This document shows positions 13,652-22,135 of a stretch of DNA of 43,634 bases, piece after piece. The position numbers were made by a program, and so were the translations under genes. Position 1 is the first letter of the stretch. Each line of letters opens with the position of its first letter. Under the pieces are notes generated by a model that searched no databases, was not told the DNA's origin, and was given only the letters and a program-made list of their open reading frames with translations. This DNA is from DATDCY01 sp031406795 [NCBI: Candidatus Rokuibacteriota bacterium] (lineage in GTDB: Bacteria > JAUVQV01): assembly GCA_031406795.1 (NCBI GenBank), contig JANOHV010000274.1:1-43634 (forward strand). The letters are read 5' to 3'.

Positions 13652-14572
13652 TTACTTCCGACCGGACTCGTCGAGGAAGCGCTGCGTGAGGCCGGCGTAG
13701 GCGTCGATGCGCCGGTCGCGCAGGAAGGGCCAGTTGCGCCGGACCTCTTCGAGGCGCGCCCGGTTGATCTCGACGATGAGGATCTCCTCCTGCTGCGTCC
13801 CCGCCTCGGCGAGCAGCACCCCCTGCGGGTCGCAGCAGAATGAGGTGCCCCAGAATTCGAGGCCGGCGGCCGACGGCTCCGGTCGCTCGAGGCCGACGCG
13901 GTTGACCGCTGCGAGATACACGCCGTTGGCGATCGCGTGGCCGCGCTGCACGGTGCGCCAGGCATCGCGCTGCGCCTCGCCCTCGGCCTGCTTCTCGGCG
14001 GGGTGCCAGCCGATTGCCGTCGGGTAGAGGAGCACCTCGGCGCCGGCGAGCGCCATCAGCCGCGCCGCCTCCGGGAACCACTGGTCCCAGCAGACCAGCA
14101 CGCCGATGCGCCCGACGCGGGTGTCGACGGGCCTGAACCCGAGATCGCCCGGCGTGAAGTAATACTTCTCGTAGTAGCCGGGATCGTCGGGGATGTGCAT
14201 CTTGCGGTAGATTCCGGCCAGGGAGCCGTCGGCGTCGATGATCGCGGCGGTATTGTGGGCGATGCCGGGAGCGCGCCGCTCGAAGAGTGAAGCGACGACG
14301 ACGACCCCGTGGCGCCGCGCCGCCTCGGCAAGGGCATCGGTGCTCGGGCCGGGAACGGGCTCAGCGAGATCGAAGCAGGAGACATCCTCGCGCTGGCAGA
14401 AATACGGGGTGCGAAACAGCTCGGGGAGGCAGACGAGAACCGCCCCGAGGCCGGCCGCGTCACCGATCAGCTCGATCGCCCGCGCGAGATTCGCGGCGGG
14501 ATCCTCACCCACGCGCATCTGGACCAGACCGATGCGAAAAATCGCCGGACCCCCTCCCGCCACTGGCTCCAC
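13652..14572 (-). CDS. aguB: N-carbamoylputrescine amidase
   Basis: The nitrilase-superfamily triad is visible: Glu in CLPELFRTPYF, Lys in YRKMHIPDDPGYYEKYYF and Cys in LVCWDQWFPEAARL. Conserved GWHPAEK and FWGTSFCCDP segments mark the AguB subfamily. It hydrolyses N-carbamoylputrescine to putrescine, CO2 and ammonia. The called start is GTG 14572. The best ribosome site, GGGAGGGGG, instead lies 8 nt before an ATT codon eleven codons downstream, so the N-terminus is uncertain. It follows the exported-protein gene by 12 bases and precedes aguA. Confidence 0.94.
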   Translation of the reverse strand: MEPVAGGGPAIFRIGLVQMRVGEDPAANLARAIELIGDAAGLGAVLVCLPELFRTPYFCQREDVSCFDLAEPVPGPSTDALAEAARRHGVVVVASLFERRAPGIAHNTAAIIDADGSLAGIYRKMHIPDDPGYYEKYYFTPGDLGFRPVDTRVGRIGVLVCWDQWFPEAARLMALAGAEVLLYPTAIGWHPAEKQAEGEAQRDAWRTVQRGHAIANGVYLAAVNRVGLERPEPSAAGLEFWGTSFCCDPQGVLLAEAGTQQEEILIVEINRARLEEVRRNWPFLRDRRIDAYAGLTQRFLDESGRK

Positions 14573-14584
14573 CTGCCGCCGCGC

Positions 14585-15070
14585 CTACTCGGCGCGATTG
14601 ACGTCGAAGACGTAGTGGATGTAGCGCACCTCCACCGGCGCGGTCGGGTCGGCCGTCGGCAGATAGACGTAGGCCTGAAAGGTCAGGATCGTCTCCTCCT
14701 CGTGCTCGACGGCGAAGAGTTTGGTCTCTTCGCCGCCGGCTTTCGGCTTCATGCCGATCTCGTTCGTGGCCAGCCAGCGCCAGACGAACTCCTGCGGCAG
14801 GTTCTCGTCCGGGGTCGACCCCGTGCCGTCGTCGGAGAAGGTGATCTCGAAGGCCGCCGGCGTGCCGCAGCGCACCAGCTTGCCCACTTCTTTCTGGCAT
14901 TTCAGCTTCGCGCCGGTCCAGTGTCCGCCGAGGCGGGTGTTCACCGCCGCCGGCACCGCGGGCGCGGCTGCCGCGGGCGCCTGCACCGCCGGCCCCTCGG
15001 CGCGCGCGGGGACGATCGAAACAACCGCGGCCAGCAGGACCGCCGCGAACGCCTGCCTGTATACCCTCAC
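14585..15070 (-). CDS. Exported protein of unknown function
   Basis: GTG 15070 follows an AGGAAGGAG site by about 7 nt and overlaps the upstream stop as GTGA. The 161-residue product has a signal peptide (RQAFAAVLLAAVVSIVPARA, cut before EGPAVQ), an Ala/Pro-rich linker, and a globular domain of about 115 residues with two Cys (LKCQKEVGKLVRCGTPAAF). It is probably periplasmic. No family is recognised. The longer frame upstream overlaps the lipoprotein gene and is rejected. Confidence 0.75.
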   Translation of the reverse strand: MRVYRQAFAAVLLAAVVSIVPARAEGPAVQAPAAAAPAVPAAVNTRLGGHWTGAKLKCQKEVGKLVRCGTPAAFEITFSDDGTGSTPDENLPQEFVWRWLATNEIGMKPKAGGEETKLFAVEHEEETILTFQAYVYLPTADPTAPVEVRYIHYVFDVNRAE

Positions 15071-15489
15071 CCTGGCACTCCTTCCTGTTCGGGTCCCGGC
15101 TGCCGGTAGGCCAATCCCACCACCGTCACGCCGCCCGTCCTGCTGATACCGAGGGCCACCGAACGCTCCCGGTCCCGATAACTCGAAAAGACCGCGTTCT
15201 CGACGACCACCTCCGAGAGCAGGGTCCACCCACCGGCCTCCAGACGAGACCGCAACTGTTTCTCCACGGTCAGGACCGGTTCGTCGGTCTCGAAGACCAG
15301 ACTCAGCCCCTTGCTGCCGAGGTCCCGCGCCGAACGCAGCCGCGCGCCCTGCGGCAGCGGTACGTCCGACGGCAGCTCGGCCGGAAGCCGGACCCGGCGC
15401 TCCGTGCCGCCGCCTCCCGCCCCGCACCCGCACCAGGCGACGGCGAATGCGGCGACGAGAGCCAGAACCGCAACCCTGCGAACCACCAT
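15067..15489 (-). CDS. Small lipoprotein
   Basis: ATG 15489 has GAGAGGTGG just upstream and gives 140 residues. The signal sequence RRVAVLALVAAFAVAWCGCG ends in a Cys-Gly-Cys-Gly that can serve as lipobox. The remainder (LPAELPSDVPLPQGARL, then VEKQLRSRLEAGGWTLL) resembles small lipoproteins with a domain of two strands and a helix seen near secretion or envelope genes, but I cannot name a family. It heads the lipoprotein / exported protein / aguB / aguA run. Confidence 0.75.
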   Translation of the reverse strand: MVVRRVAVLALVAAFAVAWCGCGAGGGGTERRVRLPAELPSDVPLPQGARLRSARDLGSKGLSLVFETDEPVLTVEKQLRSRLEAGGWTLLSEVVVENAVFSSYRDRERSVALGISRTGGVTVVGLAYRQPGPEQEGVPG

Positions 15490-15579
15490 TCCACCTCTCG
15501 TTCGAGAGCCGCCTCGACCTGCCCACATCGCGCGCGGAACCTGCAGAGTGTAGCCACACGCCATGAAAAATCAAGCGGC

Positions 15580-15608
15580 TTGCGGACGGGTGGCGCCTGC
15601 CGTACACT
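15580..15608 (+). promoter_or_regulatory. Sigma70-type promoter of the kup pair
   Basis: TTGCGG (15580-15585), a 17-nt spacer and TACACT (15603-15608) precede the first kup gene. The predicted start is near 15615, giving a leader of about 45 bases that contains a 17-codon ORF. Confidence 0.6.
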
Positions 15609-15617
15609 TCCTCTCCC

Positions 15618-15671
15618 ATGAAGACCGTCGTCCTGCTGATCGGCCGCGAGGGGGCTTCACGTGGCGCATAA
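15618..15671 (+). CDS. Possible 17-codon upstream ORF in the kup leader
   Basis: ATG 15618 opens MKTVVLLIGREGASRGA and stops with TAA at 15669-15671, overlapping the GTG start of kup by 11 bases in another frame. It begins about 3 bases after the predicted transcription start. It could couple to or regulate kup translation, or be chance. Confidence 0.3.
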   Translation: MKTVVLLIGREGASRGA

Positions 15672-17517
15672 GACCTCGTGGGGAACCGGCATCCTGCGGG
15701 CGCTCGGCCTGGTCTTCGGCGACATCGGGACCAGCCCGATCTACACCCTCACGGTGGTGCTGGCGCTCACGTCCCCAACCGCGGCGCACGTCCTCGGCGT
15801 ACTCTCGCTGATCTTCTGGACGCTGATCCTCCTGGTCACCGTCGAGTACGCCTGGCTCGCCATGAGCCTCGGCACCCGCGGCGAGGGCGGGACGATCGTC
15901 CTGAAGGAGCTCCTCGTCTCGCTGGTGAGATCCGGGCGTCAGGCGGCCTTCTTCTCCTTCCTCGGCTACATCGGGATCTCGCTCCTCATCGGCGACGGCG
16001 TCATCACGCCGGCGATCTCCATCCTCTCCGCGGTCGAGGGTCTGCTGCTGATCCCCGGGTTGGAGACCACGTCGACGAAGGTCCTGATGGCGGTCGCGGG
16101 ACTGATCGCCATCGCCCTCTTCTCGGTGCAGCGCCGGGGGACCGAGCGGGTGGCCGGGGTGTTCGGCCCTCTGATGCTGATCTGGTTCGGGGTACTGGCC
16201 GTCTCGGGGTTCGTCTCCATCAGTCACGCCCCCGCCGTCGCGCAGGCCCTCAACCCCTGGCACGCGGTGACCTTCCTCGTCGAGAACGGACTCGCCGGTT
16301 TCTTCATCCTCTCCGAGGTCATCCTCTGCGCCACCGGCGGCGAAGCGCTCTTCGCGGACATGGGCCACCTGACGCGCAAGCACATCCGCGCCGCGTGGGG
16401 GTTTGTCTTCGTCGCGCTCGTGATCAACTACTTCGGCCAGGGGGCGTACGTCATCACGCATCCCAACGCGACGAACGTGCTGTTCCAGATGATCTACGCC
16501 CAGGCGCCGCTGCTCTACATCCCCTTCCTGCTGCTGAGCGTCGCCGCGACGGTGATCGCCTCGCAGGCGATGATCAGCGGCATGTTCTCGATCGTCTACC
16601 AGGGGATCACCACCCGCATCCTGCCGATGTTCAGCGTCACCTACACGTCGACCGAGCGCCAGTCGCAGATCTATATCGGCTTCGTGAACTGGTTCCTGCT
16701 GCTGGCGGTGCTGTTCATCATTTCGGTCTTCCAGCAGTCGAAGAACCTCGCCGCGGCCTACGGGCTGGCCGTGACCGGAGACATGGCCATCACCGGCACC
16801 TTCATGACCTTCATCTTCTGGCTCCAGCACAAGCGCGGCCGGGCCCTGATCGCCGCCGTCATCACGGTCGTGGACTTCGCCTACTTCCTCTCGTGCATCT
16901 ACAAGATCCCCCACGGCGGCTACTGGTCGATCATCATCGCCGCGATCCCGCTGACGATGATCATCGTCTACATCGAAGGGCAGAAGAAGCTCTACCGCGA
17001 GCTGCGCCCGCTGCCGCTGGACGTCTTCCTGATCTCGTTCCGGCAACTCTACGCCGGCCTGAGCAAGATCGGCGGCACGGCGCTCTTCTTCGCGAAGGAC
17101 AGCCTGGCCATCCCGCCGTACATCGTCCACACGATCTTCAAGAACAACATCATCTACGAGGACAACATCATCGTCTCGATCGTGCGCCGGCCCGACCCGT
17201 ACGGGGCGGCTGGTTTCTTCCGGAACCCGGGCGACCCCTGCGCGGAGACGGTGTGCCCCTCCGACGTCACCATCGCCCCGGGCCTGCGCTTCTTCGAGAT
17301 CCAGTGCGGGTACATGGAGGTCATCGACGTCGAGGCGGTCCTCAAGGAGGCCGGGATCAACGAGAAGACGATCTTCTACGGCGTCGAGGAGATCCACACG
17401 CGCAACCCGGTCTGGACCCTGTTCGCCGCGATCAAGAAGCTGACGCCGAACATCGTGCAGTTCTACGAGCTGCCGCCGAACAAGCTGCACGGCGTCGTCA
17501 CCCGGGTCGAACTGTAG
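15661..17517 (+). CDS. kup: Kup/Trk-type potassium uptake transporter, copy 1
   Basis: The 618-residue protein has the KUP N-terminus (RALGLVFGDIGTSPIYTLTV) and about 12 membrane helices. Family hallmarks follow, including GDGVITPAISILSAVEGL, PNATNVLFQM and SQAMISGMFSIVYQGI, and a cytoplasmic tail from about residue 460. It imports K+, probably with H+. GTG 15661 follows GAGGGGG. Compared with the next gene it has about 15 extra residues in the tail with two Cys (PGDPCAETVCPSDVT). Its TAG stop is embedded in a family A repeat. It is co-directional with copy 2, 37 bases apart. Confidence 0.94.
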   Translation: MAHKTSWGTGILRALGLVFGDIGTSPIYTLTVVLALTSPTAAHVLGVLSLIFWTLILLVTVEYAWLAMSLGTRGEGGTIVLKELLVSLVRSGRQAAFFSFLGYIGISLLIGDGVITPAISILSAVEGLLLIPGLETTSTKVLMAVAGLIAIALFSVQRRGTERVAGVFGPLMLIWFGVLAVSGFVSISHAPAVAQALNPWHAVTFLVENGLAGFFILSEVILCATGGEALFADMGHLTRKHIRAAWGFVFVALVINYFGQGAYVITHPNATNVLFQMIYAQAPLLYIPFLLLSVAATVIASQAMISGMFSIVYQGITTRILPMFSVTYTSTERQSQIYIGFVNWFLLLAVLFIISVFQQSKNLAAAYGLAVTGDMAITGTFMTFIFWLQHKRGRALIAAVITVVDFAYFLSCIYKIPHGGYWSIIIAAIPLTMIIVYIEGQKKLYRELRPLPLDVFLISFRQLYAGLSKIGGTALFFAKDSLAIPPYIVHTIFKNNIIYEDNIIVSIVRRPDPYGAAGFFRNPGDPCAETVCPSDVTIAPGLRFFEIQCGYMEVIDVEAVLKEAGINEKTIFYGVEEIHTRNPVWTLFAAIKKLTPNIVQFYELPPNKLHGVVTRVEL

Positions 17518-17536
17518 GGGCGGGTTCGACCCCCGC
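17514..17536. repeat. Family A palindrome overlapping the first kup stop
   Basis: The short repeat GTAGGGGCGGGTTCGACCCC plus CCGCC includes the TAG stop of kup copy 1 (17515-17517). It is a single unit of the palindromic family seen in tandem at 12301. Confidence 0.75.
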
Positions 17537-17554
17537 CGGCAAGGAGACGACTGC

Positions 17555-19369
17555 ATGACACAGAGCACGTCCTGGGGAGCGGGCGTCCTGCGGGCGCTCG
17601 GCCTGGTCTTCGGCGACATCGGCACGAGCCCGATCTACACGCTGACCGTCGTCGTGGCGCTCACGGTCCCGACCGAGGCGCACATCCTCGGCGTGCTCTC
17701 GCTGATCGTCTGGACGCTGATCCTGCTGGTGACCGTCGAATACGCCTGGCTCGCCATGAGCCTCGGCAAGCACGGCGAGGGCGGCACGATCGTGCTCAGC
17801 GAGATTCTCATGCCGCTGCTCAAGAGCGGCAGGCAGGCGGCCTTCGTCACGGCCCTGACCTACCTCGGCATTTCGCTGATCATCGGCGACGGGGTGATCA
17901 CCCCGGCGATCTCCATCCTCTCGGCGGTGGAGGGGCTGCTGCTCGTCCCCGGCTTCGGGCAGGTCGGCACGCGCACGCTCGTGGCGCTGGCGGCGGGCAT
18001 CGCGATCGCCCTCTTCTCCATCCAGCGCAGCGGCACCGAGAAGGTCGCGATCTGGTTCGGCCCGCTGATGGTCGTCTGGTTCTCCGTGCTCGCGGTCTCC
18101 GGCCTCGCCTCGATCGCGCACCTCCCCGGGGTGCTGCGGGCGCTCAACCCGCTGCACGCGGTCGGCTTCCTCGCCGAGAGCGGGCTCGCCGGGTTCCTCA
18201 TTCTCTCGGAAGTCATCCTCTGCGCCACCGGCGGCGAAGCGCTCTACGCGGACATGGGCCATCTCAAGCGCGAACACATCATCCACGCCTGGTCGTTCGT
18301 CTTCGTCGCGCTCGTGATCAACTACTTCGGCCAGGGCGCGTACGTGATCGGCCACCCCAACGCCACGAACGTGCTCTTCCAGATGGTTTTCGACCAGGCG
18401 CCGCTGCTCTACATCCCCTTCCTGCTGCTGAGCGTGGCGGCGACCGTCATCGCTTCGCAGGCGATGATCAGCGGCATGTTCTCGATCGTCTACCAGGGGA
18501 TCACGACCCGCATCCTGCCGATGCTCAAGGTCAAGTACACCTCGCACGAGCGCCAGTCGCAGATCTACATCGGGGCGGCGAACTGGTTCCTGCTGCTGGC
18601 GGTCCTCGGCGTGATGGTCCTGTTTCAACAGTCCCACAACCTCGCCGCCGCGTACGGCCTCGCGGTGACCGGCACCATGACGATCACGGGCATCATGATG
18701 ACCTGGATTTTCGCGCGCAGGCGCCAGCCGGTCCGTGCGGGGGTCGCCGCCTTCGTCGCCCTGATCGATATCGTCTTTCTGCTGTCGACCACCACGAAGA
18801 TCCCGCACGGCGGCTACTGGTCGCTCGTGATCGCGGCGTTGCCGCTCGCGGTGATCCTCGTCTACCGCGCCGGCCAGAAGAAACTCTACTTCGCGCTGCG
18901 CCCGCTGCCGATGGACGTCTTCCTGCTCTCCTTCACCCAACTCTACCGCGGTTTGAGCAAGATTTCCGGGACGGCGCTCTTCTTCGCCCGCGACGCCCTG
19001 ACCGCGCCGCCGTACATGGTGCACACGATCTTCAAGAACAACATCATCTACGAGGACAACATCATCGTCTCGATCGTGCGCCGGCCGGACCCGGACGGCA
19101 TCACCGGTTTTTTCAAGGCGCCGCTCGCCGAGGGGCTGCGGTGCTTCGAGATACAGTGCGGCTACCTGGAGCGGGTCGACGTCGAGGAGGTGCTGCAGGA
19201 AGCGGGCATCGTCGAGAAGGTGATCTTCTACGGCGTCGAGGAGATTCAGACGACGAACCCGTTCTGGCACGTCTTCTCGTTCATCAAGAAGAACACGCCG
19301 ACCATCGTGCGCTTCTACGACCTGCCGCCGAATAAGCTCCACGGCGTCGTCACGCGGGTGGAATTGTGA
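17555..19369 (+). CDS. kup: Kup/Trk-type potassium uptake transporter, copy 2
   Basis: The 604-residue paralogue aligns with copy 1 along its whole length, sharing long identical blocks (LRALGLVFGDIGTSPIYTLT, SQAMISGMFSIVYQGITTRI, PPNKLHGVVTRVEL). AAGGAG precedes ATG 17555 by about 8 nt. It lacks the Cys-containing insertion of copy 1. Differences cluster in the region near residues 390-420 and in the C-terminal tail, which may give different affinity or regulation. The pair arose by tandem duplication. A family B hairpin starts 12 bases after its stop. Confidence 0.94.
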   Translation: MTQSTSWGAGVLRALGLVFGDIGTSPIYTLTVVVALTVPTEAHILGVLSLIVWTLILLVTVEYAWLAMSLGKHGEGGTIVLSEILMPLLKSGRQAAFVTALTYLGISLIIGDGVITPAISILSAVEGLLLVPGFGQVGTRTLVALAAGIAIALFSIQRSGTEKVAIWFGPLMVVWFSVLAVSGLASIAHLPGVLRALNPLHAVGFLAESGLAGFLILSEVILCATGGEALYADMGHLKREHIIHAWSFVFVALVINYFGQGAYVIGHPNATNVLFQMVFDQAPLLYIPFLLLSVAATVIASQAMISGMFSIVYQGITTRILPMLKVKYTSHERQSQIYIGAANWFLLLAVLGVMVLFQQSHNLAAAYGLAVTGTMTITGIMMTWIFARRRQPVRAGVAAFVALIDIVFLLSTTTKIPHGGYWSLVIAALPLAVILVYRAGQKKLYFALRPLPMDVFLLSFTQLYRGLSKISGTALFFARDALTAPPYMVHTIFKNNIIYEDNIIVSIVRRPDPDGITGFFKAPLAEGLRCFEIQCGYLERVDVEEVLQEAGIVEKVIFYGVEEIQTTNPFWHVFSFIKKNTPTIVRFYDLPPNKLHGVVTRVEL

Positions 19370-19381
19370 TTACGGCCGCTG

Positions 19382-19509
19382 AAAAGGGTCCATCTGCGGC
19401 GGTGCCGGCCCTGCCACCTGCGAGCGCAGCGAGTGGGTGGTGCCTGTGCGACGGCCACCAGGCCGTCTCAGTCGCTCCTTCGTCGGGCGCCTTGCACCTT
19501 GACCCTTTT
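19382..19509. repeat. Family B long hairpin element, copy 2
   Basis: Near-inverted ends AAAAGGGTCC (19382-19391) and GACCCTTTT (19501-19509) bracket an inner hairpin GACGGCC-ACCA-GGCCGTC (19450-19467). The inner hairpin differs in sequence from copy 1 but keeps the fold. It lies between the convergent kup and rnhB genes, a good place for a two-way terminator. Confidence 0.8.
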
Positions 19510-19584
19510 GATCAGCCTCTCCGTTCCGAATAATCGGGACCGGCGAGGCGGCGGGGGCGTCACTGAGGGAAGATGCGCGAAGAC

Positions 19585-20205
19585 TCAGGGGCGCACTGGC
19601 CTGAAGGACCTGCGGTGGATCGGACAGGGGCCCTGCTCGGCCAGCGCAGCCAGGTGTGCCGCGGTGCCGTACCCGTTGTTGCTCGAGAAGCCGTAGACGG
19701 GCCAGCGCTCGTGGTGCTCCCGCATCAGCCGGTCGCGGTGCACCTTGGCGAGGATCGAGGCGGCCGCGATGCAGGCGACGCGGCCGTCGCCGCCGATCAC
19801 GGCCTCCCCGGGGACGGGGAGCTGCGGCATGATCGAGCCGTCGACGAGGACATAATCCGGCGCGACCCGCAGGGCTGCGACCGCCCGCTCCATAGCGCGC
19901 AGGGTCGCCTGAAGGATATTGATCGCGTCGATCTCGGTCTCGGACGACTCGGCGACCGCCCAACTGACGGCCGCGGCGGTGATGACGGGGACCAGCGCCT
20001 CGCGCCGGCGGGCGTCGAGACGCTTGGAGTCATCGATCCGGGGATGGGTGAACCGCGCGGGAAAGACGACGGCTGCGGCAACGACCGGTCCGGCCAGCGG
20101 GCCGCGGCCGGCCTCGTCGACCCCCGCGATCAACTCGAACCCGCGCCTGCGCACCCCCCGTTCGAACGTCCAGAGATCTGTGGGGGGGCCGGGGACGGAT
20201 TTCAC
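19585..20205 (-). CDS. rnhB: Ribonuclease HII
   Basis: The 206-residue protein carries the RNase HII active-site strand IAGVDEAGRGPLAGPVVAAA (Asp and Glu), DSKRLDARRRE, and the later Asp in VLVDGSIMPQ, plus AASILAKVHRDRLM. It removes ribonucleotides and RNA from RNA:DNA hybrids. It is the last gene of the ffh-rplS cluster, separated from rplS by 208 bases holding two family A repeats, so it may be expressed partly on its own. Confidence 0.95.
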   Translation of the reverse strand: MKSVPGPPTDLWTFERGVRRRGFELIAGVDEAGRGPLAGPVVAAAVVFPARFTHPRIDDSKRLDARRREALVPVITAAAVSWAVAESSETEIDAINILQATLRAMERAVAALRVAPDYVLVDGSIMPQLPVPGEAVIGGDGRVACIAAASILAKVHRDRLMREHHERWPVYGFSSNNGYGTAAHLAALAEQGPCPIHRRSFRPVRP

Positions 20206-20301
20206 CCCTGTCCCCTGCTCACTGATACCACATGAGAGGTGCTGGCTATCCAGAAAGGTCCCGGTAAGAGGCCCACGAAAATCCGACGAACGGCGCGTAC
20301 G

Positions 20302-20385
20302 GTACTCGGGCGGGAATGAATCCCGCCCCTACGACCACCGGCGCCCATCCCTGTTCGTAGGGGAGGGGTTCACCCCCTCCCGCAG
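20302..20385. repeat. Two family A palindromic repeats
   Basis: GGGCGGGAATGAATCCCGCC with CCTACGA, then GTAGGGGAGGGGTTCACCCC with CTCC, lie in the gap between rplS and rnhB. The remainder of that gap (20206-20301) shows no gene or clear signal. Confidence 0.82.
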
Positions 20386-20413
20386 CAGATGGGCCTTATT
20401 CAGCGACCTGCTG

Positions 20414-20746
20414 CTAGAAGCGCGTGGCGGCCTTGCCGACGAGGTCGCGGGTGAAGTAGAGCTTGGAGCGGCGCACCTTGCGCGACTTCATGACCTCGAT
20501 CTTGCCGAGCATCGGGCTGTGCAGCGGAAAAATGCGCTCGACCCCGGTGCCGTAGGAGAGCTTGCGAACCGTGAAGGAACTGCCGGCGCCGGCACTGCGC
20601 ATGCGCACGACGAGCCCCTCGAAAATCTGGATCCGCTCCTTCTCGCCTTCCACGACCTTGGTGTGAACCTTGACGCTGTCCCCGGGACGGAACGGCGGAA
20701 TGTCCTCGCGCTGGGTGTCCTTGTCGAGTTCGCGAATGATGTCCAT
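20414..20746 (-). CDS. rplS: 50S ribosomal protein L19
   Basis: ATG 20746 with a GAGGAG site gives 110 residues, the normal L19 length; the extension to 20821 is not needed. Recognisable segments are [55 protein letters not shown] and [15 protein letters not shown]19 sits at the 30S-50S interface. The position after trmD and the SPOUT methyltransferase is conserved in Geobacter-like genomes. A CAGCGACCTGCTGCTAG sequence at its stop resembles the outer flank of the family B element. Confidence 0.97.
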   Translation of the reverse strand: MDIIRELDKDTQREDIPPFRPGDSVKVHTKVVEGEKERIQIFEGLVVRMRSAGAGSSFTVRKLSYGTGVERIFPLHSPMLGKIEVMKSRKVRRSKLYFTRDLVGKAATRF

Positions 20747-20798
20747 GTCAAATCTCCTCTGTAGGCCAGTCACACTCACGGTAAACTTGGGGATTATG

Positions 20799-21368
20799 TC
20801 ATCTTCCAAAGAGACGGTCAAGTATGATGGCCACGGCGGAGCGGACCGGGAGGTGGTTGAACTCGCCCGGACCCCGCACCGGACCGAGGAAGAAATCGCA
20901 CTGGGCCGCCGCGTCGGGGCCGAGCCCCGATCCGGTGCCGAAGAGCAGCAGCCAGGGCCGGGTTGCTTCCTGCATCATCGCCGCAAGGTCAGGATAATCG
21001 ATGCTTTTCGGCCCCTGCCGGGCTGCCGTCCCCACCACCGCCGGCGGGCCCTTGGCACGCCGGTTCAGATCGTCCAGCGCCTCATTGATCGACCCCGAAA
21101 GCACGACGTCCCGCAACGCCTCCGCGCGGGTCGGGTTGGCCGCGACGCCGTATCCCTCGCGGTAGTGGGCGAGAATCCGCCCGACGAGCGCCTGCTGCGA
21201 GAACAGCGGGGTGACGACGTACAGCGGCGCCACGCCGTAGGTGCGCGCCGCGCGCGCCAGATCGTGGATATTGAGCGGCGTCACGGAGGTTGCCCCGACA
21301 CCGCCGATGCGGTCGCGGATGACTGGGTAGTGCACGAGGGCGAGGGCGACCCGCGGGCGCTCAGCCAT
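20799..21368 (-). CDS. SPOUT-type SAM-dependent RNA methyltransferase
   Basis: The start at ATG 21368 overlaps the trmD stop by 8 bases and gives 189 residues. The protein resembles the RNA methyltransferase family found between trmD and rplS in Geobacter and Thermotoga relatives. Typical segments are [51 protein letters not shown] strands and the knot region [14 protein letters not shown]. The RNA target has not been established for the family to my knowledge. Operon context implies tRNA or rRNA modification. Confidence 0.85.
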   Translation of the reverse strand: MAERPRVALALVHYPVIRDRIGGVGATSVTPLNIHDLARAARTYGVAPLYVVTPLFSQQALVGRILAHYREGYGVAANPTRAEALRDVVLSGSINEALDDLNRRAKGPPAVVGTAARQGPKSIDYPDLAAMMQEATRPWLLLFGTGSGLGPDAAAQCDFFLGPVRGPGEFNHLPVRSAVAIILDRLFGR

Positions 21369-22104
21369 CGCGCTCACCCGCGATTCTGAACTGGTCCAGC
21401 AGTTTGATGTCCTCCGGGCCGAGTTCGGCGGCGGCGAGCAGGTCCGGCCGCTTGCGCAGCGTCTGGCGCAGCGCCTCGCGCCGGCGCCAGCGGGTGATCG
21501 CGGCATGGTCCCCCGACAGCAACACTTCGGGAACAGCGAGGTTGCGAAACAACGGCGGGCGCGTGTAGTGCGGGTGGTCGAGAAGGCCCGCGAAAAAGGA
21601 GTCCTGCTCGACCGATTCGGCCTGCCCGACCACCCCGGGAACCTGACGCGCCACCGTCTCCACGAGCACCATCGCCGCGCTCTCGCCCCCGGCGAGCACG
21701 TAGTCGCCGATCGATATCTCCTCGTCGATCAGCGCGGCGCGCACCCGCTCGTCGATCCCCTCGTAGCGGCCGCAGACCAGGATCATGCCGGGGCGCGCCC
21801 CGAACTCGCGCACCAGCGACTGGTTCCAGACGCGTCCCTGCGGTGAGAGCAGGACCGTGGTCGCCCCGGGACTCTGCGCCTTCAGCTCTTCGATCGCCGC
21901 GAAGAGCGGCTCGGGCTTCATGACCATGCCGGCGCCGCCGCCGTACGGGGCGTCGTCCGTGACCCGGTGCCGGTCGAGGGTCCAGCCGCGCAGGTCGTGG
22001 ACGCGGATGTCGAGCACCCCCCGATCGCAGGCGCGGTGAATGATGCCCTCGCGCAGCGGAGACTCGAAGAACGCCGGAAAAATCGTCAGGACGTCGATCC
22101 GCAT
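21361..22104 (-). CDS. trmD: tRNA (guanine-N1-)-methyltransferase
   Basis: The 247-residue protein has all TrmD landmarks: MRIDVLTIFPAFFESPLREG, DDAPYGGGAGMVMKPEPLF, LLSPQGRVWNQ, the trefoil-knot CGRYEGIDERV, SIGDYVLAGGE and the C-terminal domain HPHYTRPPLF. It methylates G37 at N1 in tRNAs with G36, preventing +1 frameshifts. It is separated from rimM by 215 bases of repeats, unlike the tight spacing common in this cluster. Its stop overlaps the downstream methyltransferase start. Confidence 0.97.
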   Translation of the reverse strand: MRIDVLTIFPAFFESPLREGIIHRACDRGVLDIRVHDLRGWTLDRHRVTDDAPYGGGAGMVMKPEPLFAAIEELKAQSPGATTVLLSPQGRVWNQSLVREFGARPGMILVCGRYEGIDERVRAALIDEEISIGDYVLAGGESAAMVLVETVARQVPGVVGQAESVEQDSFFAGLLDHPHYTRPPLFRNLAVPEVLLSGDHAAITRWRRREALRQTLRKRPDLLAAAELGPEDIKLLDQFRIAGERDG

Positions 22105-22135
22105 CAGCAGACCATGGTCAAGGGACCGTTTCCCG

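Noticed and set aside
15571-19342. Two minus-strand frames of 684 and 614 residues opposite the kup genes
   Set aside because: They mirror each other because the kup genes are duplicated, and they are extreme in Asp, Glu and Arg with no domain. The sense strand encodes clear Kup proteins.
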